From Pararhizobium gei (GTDB lineage Bacteria; Pseudomonadota; Alphaproteobacteria; Rhizobiales; Rhizobiaceae), in contig NZ_CP119409.1 in assembly GCF_029223885.1 (NCBI RefSeq), positions 1,700,001 through 1,764,000 on the forward strand: a stretch of DNA of 64,000 nt, read 5' to 3'. The position numbers and the translations under genes were made by a program. Positions 44,164 through 54,276 of the stretch are shown piece by piece. The notes beneath the pieces are model-generated. The model saw only the letters and a list, made by a program, of their open reading frames with translations. It was not told the DNA's origin and made no database searches. Numbering within the stretch: position 1 is the stretch's first letter; each line of letters starts with the position of its first letter.

Positions 44164-45207
44164 TCAGATCGGCGCTGGAAACTGCCGATGCAACTTGCCT
44201 ATTTCCGCCATGACATCCGCCGAAAGCGTGACGTCCGCGGCTCCGATATTCAGCTTTAGCTGTTCCATGCTGGTTGCACCGATGATGACCGACGTCATGA
44301 AAGGACGGGTAAGGCTGAAGGCGAGCTGCATCTGCGCAGGATCGAGGCCGTGGACCTGGGCAAGATCGACATAAGCCCGGACAGCCTGCTCCTGATACTC
44401 TGTATACCGCCCGCCCAGATTTCCGTTGATGGTCAACCGCGATCCCTGCGGCCGCGCGCCATCCAGATATTTTCCCGACATCAAGCCGGCGGCCAGCGGC
44501 GAATAGGCAAGAAGTCCGACCTCTTCGTGATGACTGACTTCCGCGAGATCAAGGTCGAAACTCCGGTAAAGCAGGTTATATTCGTTCTGCACGCTGGCGA
44601 GACGGGGAAGGCTGTGCCGTTCGGCAAAGGTCAACATCTTCATGATGCCCCAGGCTGTGTCATTGGAGACCCCGATAGCCCGCACCTTGCCCGCCTTGAC
44701 GAAGTCGCCCAGGGTTTCAAGAAGGGCAAGCAACTCGTCGGCCACTGCCGTCCGGTCCTGTCCCGACGGGTCGTAGGTCCAGGCGTTGCGGAAGTGATAA
44801 TGGCCGCGATTCGGCCAGTGTATCTGGTAAAGATCCACATAGTCCGTCTGCAGCCGCTTCAGGCTGTCTTCGAGCGCTATTCTCATTGTGGCAGGACTGG
44901 CCGGACTGCCGCCGCGGATATAGGGACGTCCGGGGCCTGCGACCTTGGTGGCGATCACGACATCATCCCGCCTGGCGCGCTTGCGCAGCCAGGTGCCGAT
45001 ATAAACCTCCGTCAGCCCCTGCGTTTCGGCCGACAGGGGGGTGACAGGATAGAGCTCTGCCGTATCCAGAAAGTTCACGCCCTTTTCGAGCGCATGATCC
45101 ATCTGCTCGTGGGCTTCCAGTTCCGAATTCTGGCTTCCCCAGGTCATGGTGCCAAGGCAAATTTCGGATACGGCAATGCCGCTGCGGCCAAGTGTTTTGA
45201 ATTTCAT
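44164..45207 (-). CDS. Aldo/keto reductase, Tas-like
   Basis: A 347-residue NADP(H)-dependent oxidoreductase of the AKR superfamily (TIM barrel). The catalytic tetrad is visible: Asp and Tyr in NFLDTAELYPVTP, Lys in VIATKVAGPG and His in YQIHWPNRG. The extended N-terminal pattern (LGRSGIAVSEICLGTMTWGSQN) and the length match Tas-like proteins. Physiological substrate unknown. It is divergent from fabD, sharing a roughly 250-base promoter region. Confidence 0.92.
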   Translation of the reverse strand: MKFKTLGRSGIAVSEICLGTMTWGSQNSELEAHEQMDHALEKGVNFLDTAELYPVTPLSAETQGLTEVYIGTWLRKRARRDDVVIATKVAGPGRPYIRGGSPASPATMRIALEDSLKRLQTDYVDLYQIHWPNRGHYHFRNAWTYDPSGQDRTAVADELLALLETLGDFVKAGKVRAIGVSNDTAWGIMKMLTFAERHSLPRLASVQNEYNLLYRSFDLDLAEVSHHEEVGLLAYSPLAAGLMSGKYLDGARPQGSRLTINGNLGGRYTEYQEQAVRAYVDLAQVHGLDPAQMQLAFSLTRPFMTSVIIGATSMEQLKLNIGAADVTLSADVMAEIGKLHRQFPAPI

Positions 45208-45454
45208 TCTGCGCCCTGCGCCTCAATTTGGGTTCGGCGCGAATGTAGAGGCTGTTTTTTGCAGTGCAAGAGAATACCTGCCAGCTTTTGTTATAGAATT
45301 GCCCTTGCCCGCTAAGGCCTTCTTTGGCTGCTAAGCCTTGACACCCGCGGTAGGAATGTGAATGGAAAAGAAAAAACAGTGCTCTGCCATGTTTACGCGC
45401 AAGGGTGGGCACGAAAAAAACAGCGCAGCCGCCTGCGCATTGTGGAGAGACCTC

Positions 45455-46399
45455 ATGGCAATTGCATTCACCTTTCCGGGGCAGGGCAGTCAGACACTGG
45501 GCATGGGCCGGGATCTGGCTGAAGCCTTCCCCGAGGCAGCAGCAGTCTTTGCCGAAGTCGATGATGCGCTGGGTGAAAAACTTTCCGACATCATGTGGAA
45601 TGGTCCCGAAGAAGCGCTGACGCTGACCGTCAATACGCAGCCGGCTTTGATGGCCGTGTCCATCGCTGTCCTGCGCGTACTTGAGGCGAAGGGTCTCGAT
45701 GTCAAATCGAAGGTCTCCTGCATGGCTGGTCACTCGCTCGGCGAATATTCGGCGCTCTGCGCCGCAGGCACCTTTACGCTTGCCGACACAGCGCGGCTGC
45801 TGCGAATTCGCGGCAATGCCATGCAGGCCGCCGTACCCGCCGGCCGCGGCGCTATGGCGGCGATCATCGGCCTTGATCATGGCGATGTTGATCTCATCTG
45901 CAAGGCTGTCTCGGATCTGGGCGCGTGCCAGATCGCCAACGACAATGGCGGTGGTCAGCTGGTGATATCAGGCGAAAAGGATGCCGTCGAAAAGGCGGCT
46001 GCTCTGGCAACGGAAAAGGGCGCCAAGCGGGCTATCCTGCTGCCGGTCTCCGCCCCCTTCCACTCGACGCTCATGGAACCGGCAGCGGATGCCATGCGCG
46101 CAGCATTGGCAACGGTTGCGAAGAACGATCCGGTCGTGCCGCTGATTGCCAATGTGCGCGCGGCACCCGTGTCGGACGCAGAAGAGATTGCACGTCTGCT
46201 GGTCGAGCAGGTTACCGGCCAGGTCCGCTGGCGCGAGACCGTGCAATGGTTTGCCGCCAACGGCGTAACGACACTTTATGAAATCGGCTCCGGCAAGGTG
46301 CTGACCGGCCTTGCCCGCCGCATCGATAAAGCCGTGACCGGCATTTCAGTCAATTCCCCCGCCGACATAGACGCGGCGCTCGAAACCCTGCTCGCTTGA
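45455..46399 (+). CDS. fabD: Malonyl-CoA:ACP transacylase
   Basis: Loads malonyl groups onto acyl carrier protein. The 314-residue protein has the catalytic Ser94 in GHSLGEYSA, the partner His in SAPFHSTLM and FPGQGSQ at the N-terminus. The start ATG at 45455 follows GGAGAGACCTC; the frame opens about 31 codons earlier with no supporting features. First gene of the fabD-fabG-acpP-fabF run; fabG follows after 25 bases. Confidence 0.97.
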   Translation: MAIAFTFPGQGSQTLGMGRDLAEAFPEAAAVFAEVDDALGEKLSDIMWNGPEEALTLTVNTQPALMAVSIAVLRVLEAKGLDVKSKVSCMAGHSLGEYSALCAAGTFTLADTARLLRIRGNAMQAAVPAGRGAMAAIIGLDHGDVDLICKAVSDLGACQIANDNGGGQLVISGEKDAVEKAAALATEKGAKRAILLPVSAPFHSTLMEPAADAMRAALATVAKNDPVVPLIANVRAAPVSDAEEIARLLVEQVTGQVRWRETVQWFAANGVTTLYEIGSGKVLTGLARRIDKAVTGISVNSPADIDAALETLLA

Positions 46400-46424
46400 G
46401 CAAGCAACGATAAGGATCATCATG

Positions 46425-47162
46425 ATGTTCGATCTGTCTGGCCGCAAGGCTCTCGTGACCGGCGCGTCCGGCGGCATCGGCGAAGAGATCGCTCGCATGC
46501 TGCACGCTCAGGGCGCCATCGTCGGTCTGCATGGAACACGTGTGGAAAAGCTGGAAGCGCTTGGCAATGATCTCGGCGAGCGCGTCCATCTCTTTCCCGC
46601 CGATCTTTCCGATCGCGCCGCCGTCAAGGCGCTCGGCGAGAAGGCCGAAGGCGATCTGGGCGGCGTCGATATTCTCGTCAACAATGCCGGCATTACCAAG
46701 GACGGACTGTTCGTGCGTATGAGCGACGCGGACTGGGACGCGGTGCTGGAGGTCAATCTCACCTCGGTTTTCCGCCTGACGCGCGAGTTGACGCACCCCA
46801 TGATGCGCCGTCGCCACGGCCGCATCATCAACATCACTTCGATCGTCGGCGTCACCGGCAATCCGGGCCAGGCCAACTATTGCGCGTCGAAAGCCGGCAT
46901 GATCGGCTTTTCAAAGTCGCTCGCCCAGGAAATCGCCACCCGCAACGTCACCGTCAATTGCGTCGCGCCCGGCTTCATCGAAAGCGCCATGACCGGCAAG
47001 CTGAACGACAAGCAGAAGGATGCGATCATGGGCGCCATCCCGATGAGGCGCATGGGCACCGGGGCGGAAATCGCTGCGGCCGTCGCTTATCTCGCGTCCA
47101 ACGAGGCCGGCTACGTCACGGGCCAGACGCTGCATGTCAATGGCGGTATGGCAATGATCTAG
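46425..47162 (+). CDS. fabG: 3-oxoacyl-ACP reductase
   Basis: Reduces 3-oxoacyl-ACP with NADPH. The 245-residue SDR enzyme has TGASGGIG (about residues 12-19), NNAG, Ser139 in NITSIVG, and Tyr152/Lys156 in NYCASKAG. The start is the second of two adjacent ATG codons (46422 and 46425), the one giving MFDLSGRKALVTG, with AAGGAT upstream. Second in the fab run, 25 bases after fabD. Confidence 0.96.
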   Translation: MFDLSGRKALVTGASGGIGEEIARMLHAQGAIVGLHGTRVEKLEALGNDLGERVHLFPADLSDRAAVKALGEKAEGDLGGVDILVNNAGITKDGLFVRMSDADWDAVLEVNLTSVFRLTRELTHPMMRRRHGRIINITSIVGVTGNPGQANYCASKAGMIGFSKSLAQEIATRNVTVNCVAPGFIESAMTGKLNDKQKDAIMGAIPMRRMGTGAEIAAAVAYLASNEAGYVTGQTLHVNGGMAMI

Positions 47163-47474
47163 CCGGTGCAGAACCCCTATCCTGACGCATTTATGTGCAG
47201 TGCAAAGCAAGGCCGGGGAAATAGCGGAATTGCGTGTTGACCACGGGGTTCGCGGCCATTTTCGGACTTTGCGACAGCCATAAACCGTGTTAAGCGGGCC
47301 ATGACTGTGCGCAGTCGATCAAAAGATTGAGGCACACGCAGCTTTTATGTGCGTGGTTTGCCGCTCTTGCGATTGAACAAACAGCCGGGATGATCGTCTT
47401 GATCTTTCCGGCCTTAACAAGGTACCGATGTCAGAACGGCATCGTTGAGAAAAACAAAGGTCGAGGAATCCGAC
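47163..47474. other. intergenic region fabG-acpP
   Basis: 312 bases before acpP. A small stem (CACGCA..TGCGTG) lies around 47333-47353. acpP probably has a separate promoter here, as expected for its high expression, but no clear -35/-10 pair stood out. Confidence 0.45.
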
Positions 47475-47711
47475 ATGAGCGACGTAGCAGAACGCGTAAA
47501 GAAAATTGTTATCGATCATCTTGGCGTCGATGCCGAAAAGGTTTCGGAAGGCGCCAGCTTCATCGACGATCTGGGCGCGGACTCGCTCGACACGGTCGAA
47601 CTTGTCATGGCATTTGAAGAAGAGTTCGGCGTCGAAATCCCTGACGATGCAGCAGACTCGATTCTGACGGTCGGCGATGCAGTCAAGTTTATCGAGAAGG
47701 CACAGGCCTGA
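47475..47711 (+). CDS. acpP: Acyl carrier protein
   Basis: The 78-residue carrier of growing fatty acids. Ser37 in [12 protein letters not shown] takes the phosphopantetheine arm, and the protein is acidic throughout. The ATG at 47475 has GAGGAATCCGAC before it and gives [12 protein letters not shown], the rhizobial form. It has large gaps on both sides, unlike its fab neighbours, suggesting its own transcript. Two hairpins follow the stop. Confidence 0.98.
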   Translation: MSDVAERVKKIVIDHLGVDAEKVSEGASFIDDLGADSLDTVELVMAFEEEFGVEIPDDAADSILTVGDAVKFIEKAQA

Positions 47712-47726
47712 TCTGAAAGTCTTGCC

Positions 47727-47768
47727 GGCGGGCTGCAGGGCGGCCCGCCACAAGTCCCCGGTGGGGAC
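47727..47768 (+). terminator. tandem hairpins after acpP
   Basis: Two stem-loops in a row: GGCGGGC with GCCCGCC (47727-47749), then GTCCCC with GGGGAC around a 3-base loop (47754-47768). No T tract follows, so they may stabilise the acpP mRNA or terminate part of the transcripts before fabF. Confidence 0.5.
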
Positions 47769-47917
47769 GGCTCCTTTGTGAGCGGCGCCTGAGCGGAGGC
47801 TTTACGGTTTCTCGGTCTCTTCGCGCATATTCGCATCATGAAAATGGATATGCTGGTCCGGTTTTAGGATGTGATCCGGTCCGGTGCTGGAATTAACAGG
47901 CAGGATGGATCACGGGT

Positions 47918-49177
47918 ATGAGACGTGTCGTTATCACCGGTACCGGCATGGTATCTCCTCTGGGCTGCGGAACCGAAGTCACCTGGTCGCGGCTGATTGC
48001 GGGAGAAAACGGCGCTCGCAGGGTAACGGAATTCGAAGTCGAGGATCTCCCCGCAAAGATCGCATGCCGCATCCCCTTCGGCGACGGCAGCAACGGCACG
48101 TTCAATGTCGATGACTGGATGGAGCCGAAGGAACAGCGCAAGGTCGATCCTTTTATCGTCTATGCTATGGCGGGCGCCGACATGGCGCTTGCGGATGCAG
48201 GCTGGCATCCGAAATCCGTCGAAGATCAGATTGCAACAGGTGTCCTGATCGGTTCCGGGATCGGTGGTCTCGAGGGCATTGTCGATGGCGGCATCACGCT
48301 TCGCGACAAAGGTCCGCGGCGCGTCTCGCCATTCTTCATTCCCGGGCGGCTCATTAATCTCGCATCAGGTCAGGTCTCTATCCGTCACAAGCTGCGCGGC
48401 CCGAACCATTCGGTCGTTACCGCCTGTTCGACCGGCGCGCATGCGATCGGCGACGCGGCCCGCCTGATCATCTTTGGCGATGCCGATGTCATGGTTGCCG
48501 GCGGCACGGAATCGCCGATTTCGCGCATTGCCCTGGCCGGTTTCGCCGCCTGCAAGGCCCTCTCCACGCAGCACAATGACGATCCGCAAAAAGCCTCCCG
48601 TCCTTATGACGCGGACCGGGATGGTTTCGTCATGGGCGAGGGAGCGGGCATCGTGGTTCTCGAAGAACTGGAACATGCCAAGGCTCGTGGCGCGAAAATC
48701 TACGCCGAAGTGGTCGGCTACGGCCTGTCGGGTGACGCATTCCATATCACGGCGCCCGCAGAGGATGGCGATGGCGCCTATCGCTGTATGCAGATGGCGC
48801 TGAAGCGCGCCGGTCTGGCAGCGTCCGATATCGATTACATCAATGCCCACGGTACCTCCACCATGGCCGACACGATCGAGCTTCGAGCCGTCGAGCGCGT
48901 GATGGGCGAACATGCGGCCAACGTGTCGATGTCATCGACAAAATCTGCAATCGGTCATCTTCTGGGTGCCGCCGGGGCGGTGGAAGCGATCTTCTGCGCT
49001 TTGGCGATCCGCGACGGGGTGGCTCCGCCAACGCTCAATCTGGATAACCCCTCTGTGGAAACCAAAATCGATCTTGTGCCGCATGTCGCCCGTAAGCGCG
49101 AAATCAATGTGGCCCTGTCGAATTCCTTCGGCTTCGGCGGTACGAACGCCTCCCTCGTTCTTCGCCGCTATGCCTGA
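47918..49177 (+). CDS. fabF: 3-oxoacyl-ACP synthase II
   Basis: Elongates fatty acids by condensing malonyl-ACP with acyl-ACP. The 419-residue protein has the catalytic C170 in VVTACSTGAHA, the His residues in NAHGTSTMADTIE and KSAIGHLLGAAG, and the FabF start MRRVVITGTGMVSPLG. It follows acpP by about 206 bases in a conserved order. Confidence 0.97.
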   Translation: MRRVVITGTGMVSPLGCGTEVTWSRLIAGENGARRVTEFEVEDLPAKIACRIPFGDGSNGTFNVDDWMEPKEQRKVDPFIVYAMAGADMALADAGWHPKSVEDQIATGVLIGSGIGGLEGIVDGGITLRDKGPRRVSPFFIPGRLINLASGQVSIRHKLRGPNHSVVTACSTGAHAIGDAARLIIFGDADVMVAGGTESPISRIALAGFAACKALSTQHNDDPQKASRPYDADRDGFVMGEGAGIVVLEELEHAKARGAKIYAEVVGYGLSGDAFHITAPAEDGDGAYRCMQMALKRAGLAASDIDYINAHGTSTMADTIELRAVERVMGEHAANVSMSSTKSAIGHLLGAAGAVEAIFCALAIRDGVAPPTLNLDNPSVETKIDLVPHVARKREINVALSNSFGFGGTNASLVLRRYA

Positions 49178-49477
49178 GGCACGTCCCGTGAGCTTGTAGA
49201 GATCGCCGGGCTTGAAAAAATCGGCGCCTTTGACAGCCATGGGCGGTAAATATGCTGTCGATCCAGCTTTTGCCGCATTGCTCGGTTCAAACCAGCGAGG
49301 ACAAGGGGTGGCGACGTCGCCTGAGACCTCACTGAGCCGTCTTTTGATAATGCTGACACAAGCCCAGTGCCCCATTATGGCAAAGTCGCGAAGAATGATT
49401 CTCGTTCCTGCTTCTCTTCCGGAGTTCGCAACAGGAACCGGGACGTGCGTAAGGCGAACACCGGAACCAGGATGCTC
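49178..49477. other. intergenic region fabF-mltG
   Basis: About 300 bases. The mltG frame is open through the second half, but codons there do not look like the family. No repeat, RNA or terminator was recognised. Confidence 0.4.
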
Positions 49478-50656
49478 GTGAACGACGCAAATGAAAAAGG
49501 TGCAGGCGCATTCGGCCGCGGCGAGGCCGGAAACGGCCCCATTATCCCGAAATCGGCGAACGAAGCGCTGCGTCCTGAAAAGGTGCCCCAGCCGCCAAGG
49601 CGCTCGCGCAAGGCCAAAAGCCAGGTTGTCATCTTTCTGAACTTCGTCATGACCGTCGTCGTTTGTCTTACGGTCGCTGCGGCGGCGACTGTGTACTATG
49701 CCATGACGGCTTACGAGGCCGAAGGCCCGCTGACGGCGAACAAGAATTTCATCGTGCGCAATGGTGCCGGCATCCAGGAGATCGCCGGCAGCCTCGAGCG
49801 GAATGGCGTCGTTTCCGATGGCCGCGTATTCCGCTTCATGTCGGAAGCCTATCTGGACGATGACACGCTGAAGGCCGGCGAATACGAGATCAAGGCCGGC
49901 GCCTCGATGCAGGAGGTCATGCAGCTTCTGAAGTCCGGGAAATCCATTCTCTATTCGGTGTCTTTGCCGGAGGGTCTCACCGTCAAGCAGATGTTCAACA
50001 AGCTGCGCAGCGATCCGGTCCTGGAGGGCGAACTGACGACCGAACTGCCGGCGGAAGGCACGCTTCGTCCCGATACCTATAAATTCTCGCGCGGCACCAA
50101 GCGGGCGGAAATCGTTGCCCAGATGGCTGCCGCGCAGAAGGCGCTGGTCGATCAGATCTGGGAGCGCCGGAATCCCGACTTGCCGATTTCCAGTCGCGAC
50201 GAGTTTGTGACCCTTGCCTCCATCGTCGAGAAGGAAACGGGCATCGCCGACGAGCGGTCGCGGGTGGCGTCGGTCTTCATCAACCGGCTTGAAAAGAACA
50301 TGCGTCTGCAGTCCGATCCGACCATCATCTACGGCATTTTCGGCGGCGACGGAAAGCCCGCGGACCGGCCGATCCTGAGGTCCGATCTCGACAAGCAGAC
50401 GCCTTATAATACCTATCTGATCAAGGGACTGCCGCCGACGCCGATTGCCAATCCCGGTCGCGCAGCACTTGAAGCCGTGGCCAATCCGTCACGCACGTCC
50501 GATCTCTATTTCGTGGCCGACGGTACCGGCGGGCATGTCTTTGCCGCGACCCTGGACGAGCACAACAACAATGTCCGGCGCTGGCGCAAGCTTGAGGCCG
50601 AGAAGGCAGCCGCCGGAGCGGCAAAGACCACGGAACCGGCACCCGTTCAGGAATAG
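49478..50656 (+). CDS. mltG: Endolytic peptidoglycan transglycosylase MltG
   Basis: Cleaves nascent glycan strands to end polymerisation. The 392-residue protein has a short cytoplasmic tail, one membrane helix (VVIFLNFVMTVVVCLTVAAAATV), a LysM-like domain (KNFIVRNGAGIQEIAGSL) and the YceG/MltG catalytic domain with Glu in LASIVEKETG and LQSDPTIIYG. The start is set at the GTG at 49478 with AGG six bases upstream; ATG 49472 is an alternative. It sits between fabF and yicC, the usual rhizobial order. Confidence 0.93.
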   Translation: MNDANEKGAGAFGRGEAGNGPIIPKSANEALRPEKVPQPPRRSRKAKSQVVIFLNFVMTVVVCLTVAAAATVYYAMTAYEAEGPLTANKNFIVRNGAGIQEIAGSLERNGVVSDGRVFRFMSEAYLDDDTLKAGEYEIKAGASMQEVMQLLKSGKSILYSVSLPEGLTVKQMFNKLRSDPVLEGELTTELPAEGTLRPDTYKFSRGTKRAEIVAQMAAAQKALVDQIWERRNPDLPISSRDEFVTLASIVEKETGIADERSRVASVFINRLEKNMRLQSDPTIIYGIFGGDGKPADRPILRSDLDKQTPYNTYLIKGLPPTPIANPGRAALEAVANPSRTSDLYFVADGTGGHVFAATLDEHNNNVRRWRKLEAEKAAAGAAKTTEPAPVQE

Positions 50657-50846
50657 GTATTGAGACCAAGGATCAAGCCGATCCTGAAGGCTCTTATCAG
50701 CGATCTTTTGTATTACGCCTGTGGATGATACGGCTCCGATGCGCTTGACCCTTGCGGTCGGGTGCGCCGGGGCCGTAGATGTTGTTATCATCGCAGAAAT
50801 ATCGACGCGGGTGACGGGGCGGGCGCAGGGCGCCGAAAGGAAACCC

Positions 50847-51734
50847 ATGCAGTTGCAATCCATGACCGGATTTGCTCGCCGCGAAGGCTCCTCCGGGCGC
50901 TATCGCTGGGCTTGGGAACTGCGCTCGGTCAACGGCAAGGGGCTTGACCTGAGGTTGCGGTTGCCACCCGGCACCGAGTATCTGGAAGCGGAAGCGCGCC
51001 AGTTGGCAACGGAGCGCTTTTCCCGCGGCAATATGCAGATCGGTCTGACGGTCAGCGCCAGTAACGCCGGGGTCGAGGCGGTGGTGAACCAGAATGCAAT
51101 TGATGCCGTTCTGTCCCTGCGCGAACGGTTGCGCGACGTCATCGACCCCGCCCCGCTTCGTCTCGACACGTTGCTGTCGATCCGCGGTGTCGTCGATTTC
51201 CGCGAGCCCGAGGAGAAGGAGGGCGAACGCGCCGCGCGCGACGCCGATCTCTTGGGCGGACTGCAACTGGCCCTTGCCGACATGACCGCGATGCGGATGC
51301 AGGAAGGCTCGGCGCTGTGCCGGATCTTTCTCGATCAGATCGAGACCATCGAGACGCTGGCCCGCCAGATCGAAGCCGATCCTTCGAGAAGCCCGCCGGC
51401 GATTGCCGCCCGCCTGTCCAATCAGGTCTCCCTGATCCTCGACGGCGGCAGTGTCATCGATCAGGACCGCCTTTACGGCGAAGTGGCCCTTCTGGCTGCC
51501 AAGGCCGATATCCGCGAGGAAATAGACCGGCTGCGAAGCCACGTAGCCGCCGCGCGCGATCTTCTTGCCAGGGGAGGGCCGGTCGGGCGAAAACTCGATT
51601 TCCTGTCCCAGGAATTTAACCGTGAAGCCAATACAATCTGTTCGAAATCAAACTCCGCTGCCGTGACGGCCGCGGGCGTCGAACTGAAAGTCGTGATCGA
51701 CCAGTTCCGCGAGCAGGTCCAAAATCTGGAGTGA
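50847..51734 (+). CDS. yicC: YicC family endoribonuclease-like protein
   Basis: A 295-residue YicC protein; members have been reported to act as endoribonucleases. Signatures are the start [27 protein letters not shown], the central [12 protein letters not shown] and the C-terminal [22 protein letters not shown]. The start ATG at 50847 follows GAAAGGAAACCC. It abuts gmk (2 bases between stop and start), the common yicC-gmk pairing. Confidence 0.94.
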   Translation: MQLQSMTGFARREGSSGRYRWAWELRSVNGKGLDLRLRLPPGTEYLEAEARQLATERFSRGNMQIGLTVSASNAGVEAVVNQNAIDAVLSLRERLRDVIDPAPLRLDTLLSIRGVVDFREPEEKEGERAARDADLLGGLQLALADMTAMRMQEGSALCRIFLDQIETIETLARQIEADPSRSPPAIAARLSNQVSLILDGGSVIDQDRLYGEVALLAAKADIREEIDRLRSHVAAARDLLARGGPVGRKLDFLSQEFNREANTICSKSNSAAVTAAGVELKVVIDQFREQVQNLE

Positions 51735-51736
51735 CT

Positions 51737-52399
51737 ATGAGCCCTGTCGCAAAACCGTCCAAGTCCATTCAACGCCGTGGACTGATGCTGGTGATTTCAT
51801 CGCCGTCCGGCGCGGGGAAATCGACGATTGCCCGAAATCTGCTGGAAGCCGATCCGCAGATGAGCATCTCTGTCAGCGTGACGACGCGCAAGCGTCGCCC
51901 GAGCGAGATCGATGGCCGTCACTATTATTTCAAGTCCATCCGCGAATTCGAGGGGCTCCGCCAGACCGACGCGCTTCTGGAATCGGCGGAGGTGCATGGC
52001 AATTTTTACGGAACACCGCGCGATGCCGTGGAAACCGCCATGTCGGAAGGCCGCGACATGCTGTTCGACATCGACTGGCAGGGCGCCCAGCAGCTTCAGG
52101 AAAAGATGGGCGGCGACATTGTCTCGATCTTCATTCTGCCGCCCTCCATGGCCGAACTCCAGTCGCGCCTGCACCGCCGTGCCGAAGATACCGAGGACGT
52201 CATCCAGACCCGGCTTGCCAATTCGCGCTCCGAGATCGAACACTGGGTGGAGTATGACTATATCGTCGTGAACGAGGATCTCGACAGCGCCTTCGCCTCC
52301 GTTCAGGCCATTGTCGAAGCCGAACGCCTGCGCCGCGACCGGCGGCCTGGCCTGTTCGAATTCGTCAGCGGTCTGCTCACGGAAACGCCGAAGCTTTGA
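51737..52399 (+). CDS. gmk: Guanylate kinase
   Basis: Phosphorylates GMP to GDP. The 220-residue protein has the P-loop [10 protein letters not shown] (residues 21-30), the GMP-binding region [18 protein letters not shown] and [12 protein letters not shown]. The start ATG at 51737 lies just after the yicC stop with GGAG inside the yicC end. Its stop is 12 bases from the stop of convergent rsmA. Confidence 0.97.
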   Translation: MSPVAKPSKSIQRRGLMLVISSPSGAGKSTIARNLLEADPQMSISVSVTTRKRRPSEIDGRHYYFKSIREFEGLRQTDALLESAEVHGNFYGTPRDAVETAMSEGRDMLFDIDWQGAQQLQEKMGGDIVSIFILPPSMAELQSRLHRRAEDTEDVIQTRLANSRSEIEHWVEYDYIVVNEDLDSAFASVQAIVEAERLRRDRRPGLFEFVSGLLTETPKL

Positions 52400-52411
52400 A
52401 CGGAGGCCGTA

Positions 52412-53239
52412 TCAGAGACCGTTCGCCAGCCGGCAGAATTCGTCCACCGTCAGCGTTTCGGCCCGCCTTTGCGGATCTATCCCGGCCTTGGCGAGTAAGA
52501 CCTCCCCGCCAAGCGACTTGACGCTCTGGCGCAGCATCTTGCGGCGTTGACCAAACGCGGCCATCGTCACTTTTTCCAAGGCTGCTGCAGAGCAGGGGAT
52601 AGGATTTTCGATCGGTTCCAGATGGACCACGGACGACGTCACCTTGGGCGGCGGCGAAAAGGCCTGCGGCGGCACGTCGAAGGCCATGCGGGCATGGGTT
52701 CGCCAGCCGCAGAGCACGCCAAGGCGTCCATAATGGTCGTCGTCGGCTGTGGCGACGATCCGCAAACCCACCTCGCGCTGGAACATCAGCGTCATCGACA
52801 GGTAGAAAGGCGGCCATGCTTTGGGCAGCAGCCAGTTGATGAGAAGCTGTGTGCCGACATTGTAGGGGAGGTTGGCGATGATCCTGACCGAGCCATCAAT
52901 GCCAAGGTCTTCGAGGTCGATCTTGAGGGCATCGCCTTCGATCACCGTGAGCCGGCCGGGATAATGATCGGAAATTTCAGCCAGCGCCGGCAGGCAGCGC
53001 GCATCCCGCTCTATGGCGATGAGCTTTTTTGCCCCGAGCGACAGGATGGCCCGCGTCAGGCCGCCGGGACCGGGGCCGACCTCGATCACCGTCACATCCT
53101 CCAGCGGGCCGGCCGTGCGGGCGATCTTCTGTGTGAGGTTGAGGTCGAGCAGGAAATTCTGGCCAAGGGCTTTCCTTGCATCGAGACCATGGCGCTGGAT
53201 GACGTCGCGGAGTGGCGGCAGGCCGTCGATCGCAGCCAT
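52412..53239 (-). CDS. rsmA: 16S rRNA (adenine1518/1519-N6) dimethyltransferase
   Basis: Dimethylates two adjacent adenines near the 3' end of 16S rRNA. The 275-residue enzyme (KsgA) has GQNFLLD, the SAM motif [10 protein letters not shown], the catalytic NLPYNVGT and [10 protein letters not shown]. The start ATG at 53239 overlaps the pdxA stop as TGATG, giving translational coupling. Last gene of the lptF-lptG-lptD-surA-pdxA-rsmA run. Confidence 0.97.
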   Translation of the reverse strand: MAAIDGLPPLRDVIQRHGLDARKALGQNFLLDLNLTQKIARTAGPLEDVTVIEVGPGPGGLTRAILSLGAKKLIAIERDARCLPALAEISDHYPGRLTVIEGDALKIDLEDLGIDGSVRIIANLPYNVGTQLLINWLLPKAWPPFYLSMTLMFQREVGLRIVATADDDHYGRLGVLCGWRTHARMAFDVPPQAFSPPPKVTSSVVHLEPIENPIPCSAAALEKVTMAAFGQRRKMLRQSVKSLGGEVLLAKAGIDPQRRAETLTVDEFCRLANGL

Positions 53240-54267
53240 CAACCGCTCGCTTTCATGCTGTTGTCCGCAAGGGTCTGCGCCATGCGCAAAGCCGCCATCA
53301 GGCTGTCGGCGCGGGCCACGCCCTTTCCAGCCAGGCTGAACGCCGTGCCATGGTCCGGTGATGTCCGGATGAAGGGCAGGCCGAGCGTGACGTTGACGCT
53401 GTCGTCGAAACCCAGCGCCTTGGCGGGGATCAAGGCCTGATCATGATACATGCAGATCGCCGCATCATAGGTTTCGCGAGCGCGATCATGAAACATGGTG
53501 TCGGCGGGCAGGGGGCCTGTTATATTGATGCCCTCGGCTTTCAGACGTTCGATAACCGGCCGGATGACGGCGTCATCCTCGAGACCCAACGCGCCGTTTT
53601 CGCCCGCATGAGGGTTCAGGCCAGCCACGGCGATTCGGGGCGAGGCAAGCCCGAAGCGCTGTTTGAGATCCTTCACAGTGACGATACAGGTTCGGTAGAT
53701 CAGGTCCGGCGTCAATTGTCCGGGAACGTCCTTCAGCGGGATATGGATCGTCACCGGGACAGCCTTCAGCTTGGGACCTGCCAGCATCATGACGGGCAGC
53801 AACGTTTTGTCAGTGGCGCGCTCGCCAAGATCGGCGAGGAACTCGGTATGGCCCGGAAATAGAAAACCGGCATCGTAGAGGACGGATTTTGCGATCGGAT
53901 TGGTGACCACGGCAGAAGCACTGCCATCCATCGCAAGCTCCACAGCCTTTTCGATCGCGCCCGTGACCGCCGAAGCATTGGCTGAATCGGGCTCACCGGG
54001 GTGAACTGGACTGATACAGGCAATCGGCAGCACCGGAAAAGCGGTGGCGAAGCAGGAAAGAGCGCCCGCGCAATCGGCTTCTGAAATATGGATGTCGAGC
54101 CTCAAATGCGCCGCTCGCTGGGCAAGCGCCCTGGGGTCGCCGATCAGGAGAAAAGGCGGAGTTTCCCACGCCTTCCGGTGAACCCAGGCCGAGAGACTGA
54201 TATCGAGGCCAATCCCTGCCGGATCGCCCATGCTGAGAACGAGCGGCCTGTTGCTTATTGATGTCAT
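53239..54267 (-). CDS. pdxA: 4-hydroxythreonine-4-phosphate dehydrogenase
   Basis: Vitamin B6 pathway: oxidises 4-phosphohydroxy-L-threonine. The 342-residue protein has the metal-binding His residues in [20 protein letters not shown] and MYHDQALIP, and begins [13 protein letters not shown], all family signatures. It follows the SurA-like gene by 9 bases and overlaps rsmA. The order surA-pdxA-rsmA is the same as in enterobacteria. Confidence 0.96.
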   Translation of the reverse strand: MTSISNRPLVLSMGDPAGIGLDISLSAWVHRKAWETPPFLLIGDPRALAQRAAHLRLDIHISEADCAGALSCFATAFPVLPIACISPVHPGEPDSANASAVTGAIEKAVELAMDGSASAVVTNPIAKSVLYDAGFLFPGHTEFLADLGERATDKTLLPVMMLAGPKLKAVPVTIHIPLKDVPGQLTPDLIYRTCIVTVKDLKQRFGLASPRIAVAGLNPHAGENGALGLEDDAVIRPVIERLKAEGINITGPLPADTMFHDRARETYDAAICMYHDQALIPAKALGFDDSVNVTLGLPFIRTSPDHGTAFSLAGKGVARADSLMAALRMAQTLADNSMKASG

Positions 54268-54276
54268 GAGACGGGA